A stretch of DNA of 64,000 nt from Caballeronia sordidicola (GTDB lineage Bacteria > Pseudomonadota > Gammaproteobacteria > Burkholderiales > Burkholderiaceae), in assembly GCF_000729995.1 (NCBI RefSeq), contig NZ_JNFG01000029.1:24857-88856 (forward strand), in the 5' to 3' direction. Shown piece after piece: positions 19,758-28,341 of the stretch (position 1 is the stretch's first letter; each line of letters starts with the position of its first letter). A program made the translations under genes and the position numbers. Under the pieces are notes generated by a model that had not been told where the DNA came from, did not search any database, and saw only the letters and a list, made by a program, of their open reading frames with translations.

Positions 19758-20045
19758 TCATGCTGCCTCAAGGGCCACGCGCGGATGTAGACCGGCACGC
19801 ACTGCCAACGTGACAAGCATGTCGAGGCTGAATTTCTCCCACTTGCCGCGCATGAGGTCGGACACGCGGGTTTGTCCGATGCCAAGCGTTGCAGCAGCCT
19901 GCGCCTGGGTCCACGACCGTGCCTCGATGGCTAAACGCAACGACGCCATGAGATCGGCTCGTAGTTGCAGCAACGTTGACTCTTCCTCAGAAAAGCCGAG
20001 ATCCGCAAACACGTTACCGGTCGATTCAGTAATCGGTTCATTCAT
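19758..20045 (-). CDS. XRE-family antitoxin (HigA-like)
   Basis: A 95-residue helix-turn-helix protein of the type paired with Gp49-like RelE toxins. The HTH is AIEARSWTQAQAAATLGIGQTRVSDLMRG in the middle of the protein (the run is interrupted here only for reading; core TQAQAAATLGIGQTRVSD). The C-terminus FSLDMLVTLAVRAGL is typical of HTH_37 proteins. It starts 3 bases after the stop of a 5'-truncated toxin gene (20049-20303). It looks intact and could still repress its promoter or neutralise related toxins. Confidence 0.8.
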   Translation of the reverse strand: MNEPITESTGNVFADLGFSEEESTLLQLRADLMASLRLAIEARSWTQAQAAATLGIGQTRVSDLMRGKWEKFSLDMLVTLAVRAGLHPRVALEAA

Positions 20046-20048
20046 GGT

Positions 20049-20303
20049 TTAACCTCCAATCTGCTTATAACGCCGCGCCGCGAGATCGATATCCGCCTTC
20101 GATGTCTTCTGTGTCGTTTTAGGAAATGCATGCAGCACGTACACGGCATCCGCGAACTTTGCCACGTAGATGACACGCCATTCGCCTTCCACGTGAATCC
20201 TTACTTCGTATGCTCCGGCTCCGATTGTCACCATCGGCTTAAAGTCGGACGGCATCATGCCACGCTGAATAGCATCCAATTCGAAGCCGGAGTAACCTTT
20301 CGT
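20049..20303 (-). pseudogene. 5'-truncated RelE/Gp49-like toxin
   Basis: The frame encodes the middle and C-terminal parts of a phage-derived Gp49-like/RelE toxin: ELDAIQRGMMPSDFKPM, the conserved TIGAGAYEVRIHVEGEWRVI, YVAKFADAVYVLHAFPKTTQ and a basic end. Family members usually have about 25 more residues before this. Here the upstream frame runs straight into the end of the neighbouring antitoxin gene and lacks homology or a sensible start. Only a GTG at 20450, deep inside that antitoxin, would extend it. The toxin has probably lost its N-terminus at a junction near 20304. Initiation at the internal ATG codons would yield only a fragment. Confidence 0.7.
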
Positions 20304-20304
20304 G

Positions 20305-20598
20305 TCAGGTTGTCGACGCGTGCAGGCGGATGCCGAGCGCCCGCACGACCTTCCAGATAGTGGCGAACTCCGGATTACCTTCGCCGGACAGGGCGCGATA
20401 TAAGCTTTCGCGCTTGACACCGGTTTCTCTCGCCAGTTGCGACATGCCACGGGCGCGCGCTATCACGCCAAGAGCATGAGCAATGAATTTTGGATCATCT
20501 CCCGCCTCCTCCAGGCAGGCGTCAAGATATGCAGCCATTTCCTCTTCAGTACGCAAATGCTCAGCGGAGTCCCAAGAAGTTGTCTTCACTTTGGTCAT
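20305..20598 (-). CDS. Addiction-module antidote protein (HigA/RelB-like, TIGR02684 type)
   Basis: A 97-residue antitoxin. The N-terminal half, with WDSAEHLRTEEEMAAYLDAC and the PKFIAHALGVIARARGM core, is followed by an HTH with MSQLARETGVKRESLYRALS and the conserved NPEFATIWKVVRALGIRLHA. It seems full length. Its start overlaps the stop of the frameshifted toxin gene (ATGA at 20595-20598), as in intact modules. Immediately after its stop begins the remnant of another module's toxin. Confidence 0.85.
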   Translation of the reverse strand: MTKVKTTSWDSAEHLRTEEEMAAYLDACLEEAGDDPKFIAHALGVIARARGMSQLARETGVKRESLYRALSGEGNPEFATIWKVVRALGIRLHASTT

Positions 20599-20900
20599 GA
20601 TTCATTCCGTATCGAGGTTTGCTGCAAGGGCTTTGGCCCGGTCAATGTCAGCCTGCTGCGTAGACTTATTACGCCGCACAGCAGGATCACGAGAACTGCA
20701 CCGCTCTGCGTGTAATACACCCGGTAGCCGGGACCTAGATCAATGCGCAGTTCGTTGACGCCACCACCAACCGATTTATGATCGCCGGGGTTGCCCGTCG
20801 CCAGCCGATCGATTCGTGCCTGAATCCGAACTCGGGTGCGCAGGTCCCGCAGACGATCAAACCAGTGGTCGAAGACATCGGTAGTACGGATGGCGGGCAT
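20595..20900 (-). pseudogene. Addiction-module killer protein (RelE type) with C-terminal frameshift
   Basis: The start ATG at 20900 gives MPAIRTTDVFDHWFDRLRD, then the family core NPGDHKSVGGGVNELRIDLG and PGYRVYYTQSGAVLVILLCG. Here the family continues GG(D/N)KSTQQADIDRAKALA and so on. That continuation is present in the next frame (KSTQQADIDRAKALAANLDT), so one G seems to be lost at about 20671-20674. The current frame reads an unrelated 23-residue tail (VISLRSRLTLTG...) to a TGA overlapping the antitoxin start. The toxin is probably inactive, since the C-terminal helix region is replaced. A sequencing error is possible. Confidence 0.75.
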
Positions 20901-21424
20901 CGGTTCGATTGTAATCCATAGGGGACAATGCTTCAAATAAGCACGTGACAAAGACGCTCAAATGGATCGGCTGCTTTGCGCGCATGGCTGCGAGCTCGCC
21001 CTTTCAACGCCGAGTCCATCAGCTCGGTTCGGTCGTCAGCCGATAAATTCGAACCTACACTCGGAGCCCAACTCAGGTCGCTTAGAAGACAAAAAATGAC
21101 ATGCGACCAACCCATTGATTCAAGGTAGTCTTCGGAAAAATCGGCCCGTGAGTTTCGCCCGATCTGCGGAATGCGCAAGAGCACGGCATGAGCCGCCCCC
21201 AAAAACAAAAACGCGCCGCCGAAAATCCGGCGACGCGTTTCAAATCGAATCTATCTGATTCAGCTAAATCAACTCAGCCCTAGCCGTGACTAGCCGTAGC
21301 TCAAACGGGTATTTCAAGTCGCCGCGGTATCACGCTTTTAAGCCAGTTGCACACTGCAACCCAGCAGCTTCGATATCAGCCGCCGCGTGCGAGCCTGGAC
21401 TTTATTATCAGCGCTCCTGCAGGC
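20901..21424. other. Region upstream of the toxin remnant, no recognised gene
   Basis: A 91-codon minus-strand open frame (20933-21208) exists but matches no family I recognise and has no clear ribosome site; it may be a decayed gene. A GC-rich inverted repeat at about 21209-21242 (AAACGCG...CGCGTTT with CCGCCG/CCGGCG inside) looks like a terminator for the small gene at 21425 on the minus strand. Confidence 0.4.
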
Positions 21425-21688
21425 TTATTGGTCCTGCGGGCACTGCAAGTTACAGCCGTTCGGATCGCCCAGGTCACCGCGCTTGCGCTTCGCCGTCACG
21501 CCGTTCTGATACTTGTCCGACGGCGCGGAAGCGGCAAACTGCAACTGCGGATGTTCTTTCAGGCGAAACTGGTCCTGCAAAATGCCACCGGGAACACCAG
21601 GGGAATTCTGGGCAAAAGCGACGGGCACAAAGGCAACGGCGCTTACAACGAACGCGATCAACGCGGCAACGCTCAAAAGCAATTTCAT
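21425..21688 (-). CDS. Small exported protein of unknown function
   Basis: An 87-residue protein with a clear signal peptide (MKLLLSVAALIAFVVSAVAF, cleavage probably after AFA near residue 26). The mature part is about 60 residues, polar, with FRLKEHPQLQFAASAPSDKY and a C-terminal segment containing two cysteines (NGCNLQCPQDQ). I do not recognise a family. The two cysteines may form a disulfide in the periplasm. A GC-rich hairpin downstream on the same strand supports a real transcription unit. Confidence 0.6.
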   Translation of the reverse strand: MKLLLSVAALIAFVVSAVAFVPVAFAQNSPGVPGGILQDQFRLKEHPQLQFAASAPSDKYQNGVTAKRKRGDLGDPNGCNLQCPQDQ

Positions 21689-21868
21689 GGCAGCAGTAAC
21701 GGTGAGTAAAACAGTCGTCGGTTAAACGTTTGGCCAGCGGCATCTCCCGCATGCTGAGAGGCGACACAACGTCGCATGTAACACCATGAGCCTGCCGAGC
21801 CAACCATCAGGTTAACGTAATTCTAAACATAAGGCTTCGGATCGGCCGAATAGACCGGATCTAAATGG

Positions 21869-22957
21869 TTACCGCACGTTTCCGGTCGCTCCGCTGAGCG
21901 CCGCCTCGAGCTCAAGCAGTTGCCCGCAAAAAGCCGGATCGTAACCCTCCAGATGCGCCACGCTGTCACGGAACGCATCGCTGCGCAGCACCTCCAGTAG
22001 GCCGCTGAGTCCCGCGTCGTTGAGTTTGTCGCGGTTGCACACGAACAAGTAGTCCTCTTCGATAATCGGGATGAAATCCAGCCCAAACTGCTGTGCGGCC
22101 GGCTGCACGCCAAAGCCAAGATCGGCCATGCCGCTCGCGACAAATGCAGCAATGGCCGAATGCGTCAGTTCGGCGGTGGCATAACCGTTGATGCTCGCGG
22201 GATCGACGCCAATCTGGCGCAGCGCCAGATCCAGCAACATACGCGTGCCTGATCCGGGCTGGCGGTTGACGAAGCGAATGTCGTCGCGGGCGAGATCGTG
22301 CAAGCCGCGTATACCTTTGGGATTGCCCTTCGGCAGAAACAGGCCCTGCGTGCGCCGCGTCAGATGAATCAGCCGATGCCGCCCCGCGTCGAGCCAGGGC
22401 CGGTAGATTTCGGCGCAACTCGCGCGGAATTCGCCGATCGGCAAGTGGAAACCCGCCAGCTCGCACTCGCCGCGCGCGAGCGCGCTGACGGCTTCAGCGC
22501 TTTCGCGGTACTTGATGTCGGCGGGAATCTGCTTGCCAGCCAGCGCGCCCACCAACGCCGCGACGGCGTACCCATGCGAGGCGTGAATCCGTATCTCGCT
22601 AATGGCGCGCGACAGCCGCCGGTTCAGTTCGCCGGCCACTTCGCTAGCCAACGCCTGAAGCGGCCCGTCGAGCCGCTCGTTCGACAAACGCTGCGCCCGC
22701 AGCACTGCTTCGCCGAGCTCCGACAGCACCGACCCGCGGCCACGCGACTTCGTGATCAGCGCGCCGCCCAGCCGCGTCTCTATGTCGCGCAAAAGGCCCC
22801 ACGCGTGCCGATAGGACAAACCCTTAGCCGACGCGGCTTGCGCAATGCTGCCGGTCTGCGAAACCAGCAGCAAAAGCGGCACGGCCGCGCTGAGACTGGC
22901 TTCGCGGCCCGTGGCGTCGCGCAAGACGAGCTCTGTACGGCATTCGACATCGATCAT
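21869..22957 (-). CDS. fdsR: FdsR-type regulator (ModE-like HTH plus PBP-like domain)
   Basis: A 362-residue transcription factor transcribed away from fdsGBAD. The N-terminal part is a LysR/ModE-like winged helix (about 20-105) with SIAQAASAKGLSYRHAWGLL and GALITKSRGRGSVLSELGEA. The C-terminal 220 residues form a periplasmic-binding-protein-like sensor domain with FVNRQPGSGTRMLLDLALRQ and AAFVASGMADLGFGVQPAA. In Cupriavidus necator a gene of this kind (fdsR) sits at the head of the fds operon and controls it. Location and architecture agree. The ligand is not evident; formate or molybdate status are possible. Confidence 0.8.
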   Translation of the reverse strand: MIDVECRTELVLRDATGREASLSAAVPLLLLVSQTGSIAQAASAKGLSYRHAWGLLRDIETRLGGALITKSRGRGSVLSELGEAVLRAQRLSNERLDGPLQALASEVAGELNRRLSRAISEIRIHASHGYAVAALVGALAGKQIPADIKYRESAEAVSALARGECELAGFHLPIGEFRASCAEIYRPWLDAGRHRLIHLTRRTQGLFLPKGNPKGIRGLHDLARDDIRFVNRQPGSGTRMLLDLALRQIGVDPASINGYATAELTHSAIAAFVASGMADLGFGVQPAAQQFGLDFIPIIEEDYLFVCNRDKLNDAGLSGLLEVLRSDAFRDSVAHLEGYDPAFCGQLLELEAALSGATGNVR

Positions 22958-23043
22958 ATGTAGTCTCAGTTCCTATTGCCATCGACCGGTTAGCCTCGTA
23001 TCTTGCATATCACGGGCTCGGTGCAGCAAATTATAAGACCGAT

Positions 23044-23064
23044 ATATGCATTTATAAAACATAT
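23044..23064. promoter_or_regulatory. Possible FdsR operator in the fdsR-fdsG gap
   Basis: An interrupted palindrome ATATG-N11-CATAT lies 25 bases upstream of the fdsG start in an AT-rich stretch between the divergent genes. It also overlaps a good A/T-rich promoter region (TTATAAAA). The assignment to FdsR is inferred from position only. Confidence 0.35.
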
Positions 23065-23088
23065 GCCGAGCAATGGAGATTCCCCACA

Positions 23089-23589
23089 ATGGTCCAGATG
23101 CCTCACAACCACCAAACTCAGCCGGCCGGCACGCCCGATGAGCGCGTCGCGCGCCATCTGAAAAAGGGTGCGTCGCTGCTCGCCGTGCTGCACGCTATTC
23201 AGGACGAAGCCGGTTACATTCCCGCCGATGTCATCGCCCCACTCGCTCAGGCCATGTCGCTGTCGCGCGCGGAAGTGCACGGCGTGATCACCTATTACCA
23301 CCATTTCCGCTCCGAGCCGCCTGCGCGCGTGACGGTGCAGTTGTGTCGTGCCGAGGCCTGCCGGAGTATGGGAACGGAAGCGCTCGCGGCGCATATCGAA
23401 GGGCATACGGGGTGCAAGTTCGATTCCGGTCATCGGGTTGATACCGAGCTCGAAACCGTGTATTGCCTCGGGCAATGCGCGCTGTCGCCGGCCATGACCA
23501 TCAACGGCGAGTTGCATGCCCGCGTCACGCCCAAGAAGTTCGAGCGGCTGTATGAAGCGGCGCGCGCAAGCGCGGAGGACCTGGTATGA
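23089..23589 (+). CDS. fdsG: NAD-dependent formate dehydrogenase gamma subunit
   Basis: A 166-residue NuoE-like thioredoxin-fold protein carrying one [2Fe-2S] cluster. The four ligands are visible as CRAEACRSMG and CLGQCALSPAM. It is the small electron-transfer subunit of the soluble molybdenum formate dehydrogenase, passing electrons toward the NAD+ site in FdsB. The start at 23089 has GGAG about 10 bases upstream. It overlaps fdsB by 4 bases (ATGA), so translation is coupled. Confidence 0.94.
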   Translation: MVQMPHNHQTQPAGTPDERVARHLKKGASLLAVLHAIQDEAGYIPADVIAPLAQAMSLSRAEVHGVITYYHHFRSEPPARVTVQLCRAEACRSMGTEALAAHIEGHTGCKFDSGHRVDTELETVYCLGQCALSPAMTINGELHARVTPKKFERLYEAARASAEDLV

Positions 23590-25142
23590 CGCGCATCTAC
23601 GTCCCTTGCGATTCATCGGCACTGGCGCTTGGCGCTGATGGTGTCGCGCTGGCAGTTGCCGTTGAAGCTCAGGCACGCGGGATTGAAGTTGAAATCGTGC
23701 GCAACGGTTCGCGCGGCATGCTGTGGCTCGAACCGCTGGTTGAGGTTGAGACGGCGGAAGGCCGTATCGGTTATTCGAATGTCGATGAAGACGATGTTGC
23801 CGCGCTCTTCGATGCCGACCTGGCAAATGGCGGCGCGCATGAAAAGCGCGTCGGCGTAGTCGATACGCTGCCGTGGCTTGCCAAGCAGCAACGCCTGACG
23901 TTTGCGCGCATCGGCATCACGGACCCGCTTTCCACCGATGACTACGTGAAGCATGGCGGCCTCGAAGGTTTGCGCAAAGCGCTTGAAACCGATGGCGATG
24001 CCGCCTGCGAAGCGCTGCTCGAATCGGGTTTGCGCGGACGCGGCGGTGCGGCGTTCCCAGCCGGTATCAAGTGGCGCACGGTGCGGGCAGCATTGGCGCC
24101 GCAAAAGTACATTGTCTGCAACGCCGACGAAGGCGATTCCGGCACGTTCTCGGACCGGCTGGTCATGGAAAGCGACCCGTATATGTTGATCGAAGGGATG
24201 ATCATCGCGGGGATCGTGACCAAGGCGACGAAGGGTTATATCTATGTGCGCAGCGAATATCCGCACGCAATCGCGACGCTGAATCGCGCCATCGATAAAG
24301 CCCGCGACGCCGGTTGGCTCGGTGCAAGCGTGCTCGGCACTGATAAGGCGTTCGAACTGGAAGTGGCCAAAGGCGCCGGATCGTATGTCTGCGGTGAAGA
24401 AACGGCGTTGCTGGAGTCGCTGGAAGGCAAGCGCGGCGTAGTCCGCGCGAAGCCGCCGGTGCCGGCCTTGGTCGGTTTGTTTGGGCAGCCGACGGTGATC
24501 AATAACGTCATCACCCTGGCGACGGTGCCCATCATCTTCGCCAAAGGCGCCGCGTTTTATCGCGACTTCGGCATGGGCCGCTCGCGCGGCACGCTGCCGT
24601 TCCAGATAGCAGGCAATGTGAAGCAAGGCGGCCTCGTGGAGCTCGCGTTCGGCGTGACCCTGCGGTCTCTGATCTATGAATACGGCGGCGGCACGGCCAG
24701 CGGCCGGCCGGCGCGCGCCGCGCAAGTCGGCGGTCCGCTCGGCACCTATTTGCCAGAAAGCCAGTGGGATATTCCCATGGACTACGAAGCGTATGCAGCG
24801 GTCGGCGCGGTGGTCGGACATGGCGGTATCGTGATTCATGACGATACGTCGAATCTCGCCGACCTCGCCCAGTACGCGATGCACTTCTGCGCCGTGGAAT
24901 CGTGTGGCAAATGCACGCCCTGCCGCATTGGTTCCACACGCGGTGTTGAAGTCATCGCGAAGATTCGTGCTGGCGATACATCGCCGAAACAAGTGACGCT
25001 GCTGCGCGATCTCTGCGACACCATGGTTAGCGGCTCACTCTGCGCAATGGGCGGCATGACGCCGTATCCGGTGCTCTCGGCACTCGACCATTTCCCTGAA
25101 GACTTCGGTCTTTCCAAAAAGCCGTCGCAGAAAGCGGCTTAA
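23586..25142 (+). CDS. fdsB: NAD-dependent formate dehydrogenase beta subunit
   Basis: A 518-residue NuoF-like diaphorase subunit that binds FMN, NAD+ and a [4Fe-4S] cluster and reduces NAD+. An N-terminal thioredoxin-like domain (about 1-110) fused to the NuoF core is typical of FdsB. The FMN/NAD site has GLRGRGGAAFPAGIKW and CNADEGDSGTFSDR. The cluster ligands are in ESCGKCTPCRIGSTRG. It lies between fdsG (overlap) and fdsA (16-base gap with GGA-type ribosome site). Confidence 0.95.
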   Translation: MTRIYVPCDSSALALGADGVALAVAVEAQARGIEVEIVRNGSRGMLWLEPLVEVETAEGRIGYSNVDEDDVAALFDADLANGGAHEKRVGVVDTLPWLAKQQRLTFARIGITDPLSTDDYVKHGGLEGLRKALETDGDAACEALLESGLRGRGGAAFPAGIKWRTVRAALAPQKYIVCNADEGDSGTFSDRLVMESDPYMLIEGMIIAGIVTKATKGYIYVRSEYPHAIATLNRAIDKARDAGWLGASVLGTDKAFELEVAKGAGSYVCGEETALLESLEGKRGVVRAKPPVPALVGLFGQPTVINNVITLATVPIIFAKGAAFYRDFGMGRSRGTLPFQIAGNVKQGGLVELAFGVTLRSLIYEYGGGTASGRPARAAQVGGPLGTYLPESQWDIPMDYEAYAAVGAVVGHGGIVIHDDTSNLADLAQYAMHFCAVESCGKCTPCRIGSTRGVEVIAKIRAGDTSPKQVTLLRDLCDTMVSGSLCAMGGMTPYPVLSALDHFPEDFGLSKKPSQKAA

Positions 25143-25158
25143 AAGAAGGAACACAACC

Positions 25159-28089
25159 ATGTCCAACTCATCCTGCGGTTCCGGCAATTGCGCGTGCAAG
25201 ACGAAACTGCGCGATCCCTTCGACGATACCGACTACGGCACACCGCTGCGCCATGCGGATATCGACGTGACGCTCGACATCGACGGTACGTCGGTGACCG
25301 TGCCGGCCGGAACGTCGGTGATGCGTGCAGCGATCGAAGCCGGCGTCAACGTTCCTAAGCTCTGCGCGACGGATTCACTTGAGCCATTCGGTTCGTGCCG
25401 TCTGTGCCTGGTTGAAATTGAAGGCAAGCGCGGCTACCCGGCGTCGTGCACGACGCCCGTTGAAGCCGGCATGAAAGTGCGCACGCAGACGAACAAGCTG
25501 CAGTCGCTGCGTAAGAACGTGATGGAGTTGTATATCTCCGATCACCCGCTCGACTGCCTCACCTGCCCCGCCAACGGCGACTGCGAGTTGCAGGACATGG
25601 CGGGCGTGGTCGGCTTGCGCGAAGTTCGCTACGGCTATGAAGGCGCGAATCACCTGTTGGACAAGAAGGATGAATCGAATCCGTATTTCACGTACGACGC
25701 GTCGAAGTGCATCGTCTGCAATCGCTGCGTGCGGGCCTGTGAGGAAACGCAGGGAACGTTCGCGCTGACCATCGCGGGGCGTGGTTTTGAATCGCGCGTG
25801 GCCGCGAGTGAAAACCAGCCGTTCATGGAATCCGAATGCGTGTCGTGCGGTGCGTGCGTGGCGGCTTGCCCGACCGCGACGCTGCAGGAAAAAACCGTGA
25901 TCATGCTCGGCCAGCCCGAGCATTCGGTCGTGACGACGTGTGCGTATTGCGGCGTCGGCTGTTCGTTGAAAGCCGAGATGAAAGGCAGCGAAGTCGTGCG
26001 CATGGTGCCGAACAAGAACGGCCAGGCCAACGATGGTCACGCGTGCGTCAAAGGCCGCTTTGCATGGGGTTACGCCACGCACAAGGACCGCATCACCAAG
26101 CCGATGATCCGCGCCAAGATCACCGATCCTTGGCGCGAAGTGAGCTGGGAAGAAGCGCTCTCCTACGCTGCCAGCGAATTCCGTCGAATCCAGGACAAAC
26201 ATGGCGTGGATTCGATTGGCGGGATTACATCGTCGAGATGTACGAACGAGGAAACCTACCTCGTGCAGAAACTCGTGCGCGCGGCGTTCGGCAATAATAA
26301 TGTCGATACCTGTGCCCGCGTTTGTCACTCACCGACCGGTTATGGCCTGAAGACTACGCTGGGTGAATCGGCGGGAACGCAGACCTTCGCGTCCGTCGAG
26401 AAAGCCGATGTGATCGTCGTGATCGGCGCGAATCCGACCGATGGCCATCCGGTGTTTGCATCGCGGCTGAAGCGCCGCGTGCGTGAAGGCGCACAACTGA
26501 TCGTGGTCGATCCGCGTCGGATCGATATCGTGAATACGCCGCATGTGAAGGCGTCGCATCATCTGGCATTGCGGCCGGGCACGAACGTCGCCATGGTCAA
26601 CGCGCTCGCGCATACCATCGTGACCGAAGGCTTGGTGAAGGAAGATTTCGTGGCCGAGCGCTGCGATCCCCGTGCGTTCCAGCAATGGCGCGACTTCGTC
26701 ACCCTGGACGAGAACTCGCCCGAAGCCATGGAAGCCATCACTGGCGTGCCGGCGCAATCGGTGCGCGAAGCCGCGCGCATCTATGCGAATGCCGGCAACG
26801 GTGCGATCTACTACGGCCTGGGCGTGACTGAACACGCGCAAGGCTCGACGACGGTCATGGGTATCGCGAACCTCGCGATGGCCACCGGCAACGTCGGCCG
26901 CGAAGGCGTGGGTGTGAATCCGCTGCGTGGTCAGAACAACGTGCAGGGTTCGTGCGACATGGGTTCGTTTCCGCATGAGTTGCCGGGTTATCGGCATATC
27001 AGCGATGCGGCAGTGCGTTCATTGTTCGAAGAAGCATGGAACGTGAAGCTGCAATCGGAGCCGGGCCTGCGGATTCCGAACATGTTCGATGCCGCCGTTC
27101 ATGGCAGCTTCCTTGGCCTGTACTGCCAGGGCGAGGACATCGTTCAATCCGATCCGAATACGCAGCATGTATCGAAGGCGTTGTCGTCGATGGAATGCAT
27201 CGTCGTGCAGGACATCTTCCTGAACGAGACCGCCAAGTATGCGCACGTGTTCCTGCCAGGTTCGTCGTTCCTCGAGAAGGACGGCACGTTCACCAACGCC
27301 GAACGGCGCATCTCGCGCGTGCGCAAAGTCATGCCGCCGTTGCCGGGCCTGGCCGATTGGGAAGTCACGATCAAGCTCGCCCGCGCGCTCGGTTATGAAA
27401 TGAACTACACGCATCCGTCGCAGATCATGGACGAAATCGCGCGCCTCACGCCCACGTTTACCGGCGTGTCGTACAAACGTCTCGATGAGCTCGGCAGCAT
27501 CCAGTGGCCGTGCAACGAGCATGCACCGGACGGCACGCCGACGATGCATATCGATGAATTCGTGCGCGGCAAGGGCCGCTTCGTCATCACGAAGTTCATC
27601 GCGACGCCGGAGAAGGTCACGCGCAAGTTCCCGCTGCTGCTCACCACGGGCCGCATCCTGTCGCAGTACAACGTGGGCGCGCAGACGCGTCGCACGGAGA
27701 ACTCGCGCTGGCATGACGAGGATCGGCTGGAGATTCATCCGCATGACGCCGAGGACCGCGGTATCAAGGCGGATGATTGGGTCGGGATTGAATCGCGTGC
27801 CGGACAGACCGTGCTGCGCGCGAAGATCACCGAGCGGATGCAGCCGGGCGTGGTGTACACGACGTTCCACTTCCCTGAATCGGGCGCGAACGTGATCACG
27901 ACCGACTCCTCCGATTGGGCCACGAATTGTCCTGAGTACAAGGTGACGGCGGTGCAGGTGATGCCGGTGGAACAACCGTCGCAATGGCAGAAGGATTATT
28001 CGCGCTTCAATACGCAGCAGTTGGAGTTTCTCGAGTTGCGTGATTCAACGGTGGCGACGGTGACACCTGTCACGTCGTCGGGGAAATAA
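25159..28089 (+). CDS. fdsA: NAD-dependent formate dehydrogenase alpha (catalytic) subunit
   Basis: A 976-residue molybdopterin enzyme that oxidises formate to CO2. The N-terminal part carries a [2Fe-2S] domain (CATDSLEPFGSCRLC). [4Fe-4S] ligands follow, including CLTCPANGDCELQ, CIVCNRCVRACEE and CVSCGACVAACPT, and then the cluster CAYCGVGCSLKAEM at the molybdopterin core. The active-site molybdenum ligand is cysteine, about residue 389, in DTCARVCHSPTGYG; no selenocysteine is used. The bis-MGD domains follow, with HPVFASRLKRRV and LRGQNNVQGSCDMGS. It is followed after 2 bases by fdsD. The fdsC/fdhD sulfurylase gene often found in this operon is not here. Confidence 0.96.
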   Translation: MSNSSCGSGNCACKTKLRDPFDDTDYGTPLRHADIDVTLDIDGTSVTVPAGTSVMRAAIEAGVNVPKLCATDSLEPFGSCRLCLVEIEGKRGYPASCTTPVEAGMKVRTQTNKLQSLRKNVMELYISDHPLDCLTCPANGDCELQDMAGVVGLREVRYGYEGANHLLDKKDESNPYFTYDASKCIVCNRCVRACEETQGTFALTIAGRGFESRVAASENQPFMESECVSCGACVAACPTATLQEKTVIMLGQPEHSVVTTCAYCGVGCSLKAEMKGSEVVRMVPNKNGQANDGHACVKGRFAWGYATHKDRITKPMIRAKITDPWREVSWEEALSYAASEFRRIQDKHGVDSIGGITSSRCTNEETYLVQKLVRAAFGNNNVDTCARVCHSPTGYGLKTTLGESAGTQTFASVEKADVIVVIGANPTDGHPVFASRLKRRVREGAQLIVVDPRRIDIVNTPHVKASHHLALRPGTNVAMVNALAHTIVTEGLVKEDFVAERCDPRAFQQWRDFVTLDENSPEAMEAITGVPAQSVREAARIYANAGNGAIYYGLGVTEHAQGSTTVMGIANLAMATGNVGREGVGVNPLRGQNNVQGSCDMGSFPHELPGYRHISDAAVRSLFEEAWNVKLQSEPGLRIPNMFDAAVHGSFLGLYCQGEDIVQSDPNTQHVSKALSSMECIVVQDIFLNETAKYAHVFLPGSSFLEKDGTFTNAERRISRVRKVMPPLPGLADWEVTIKLARALGYEMNYTHPSQIMDEIARLTPTFTGVSYKRLDELGSIQWPCNEHAPDGTPTMHIDEFVRGKGRFVITKFIATPEKVTRKFPLLLTTGRILSQYNVGAQTRRTENSRWHDEDRLEIHPHDAEDRGIKADDWVGIESRAGQTVLRAKITERMQPGVVYTTFHFPESGANVITTDSSDWATNCPEYKVTAVQVMPVEQPSQWQKDYSRFNTQQLEFLELRDSTVATVTPVTSSGK

Positions 28090-28091
28090 TC

Positions 28092-28337
28092 ATGGATGTG
28101 AACAGCCTGGTCGTGATGGCGAATCAGATCGGTGAATTCTTCGATTCGATGCCGGATCGTGCCGAAGCGGTGGATAGCGTAGCCGATCACATTCACAAGT
28201 TCTGGGCGCCCCGGATGCGGATTGCGCTGCTCAACGGGTTGGACGATCCGGGCATTGCTTCCGAGCTTGAACCTATCGTGCTGGAAGCGCTGACGAAACA
28301 TCGGGTAGCGTTGACGCCGGCGGGGGCAGTGGCATAA
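28092..28337 (+). CDS. fdsD: NAD-dependent formate dehydrogenase delta subunit
   Basis: An 81-residue helical accessory subunit of the formate dehydrogenase, with MANQIGEFFDSMPDRAEAV and HIHKFWAPRMRIALL, typical for FdsD. It starts 2 bases after fdsA and ends the operon. The following gene is convergent, with only 4 bases between the stop codons and no obvious hairpin. Confidence 0.92.
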   Translation: MDVNSLVVMANQIGEFFDSMPDRAEAVDSVADHIHKFWAPRMRIALLNGLDDPGIASELEPIVLEALTKHRVALTPAGAVA

Positions 28338-28341
28338 CCCC

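Noticed and set aside
23613..24992. A 459-codon minus-strand open frame opposite fdsB
   Set aside because: fdsB is certain from its cluster and FMN motifs; the antisense frame has no recognisable motif.
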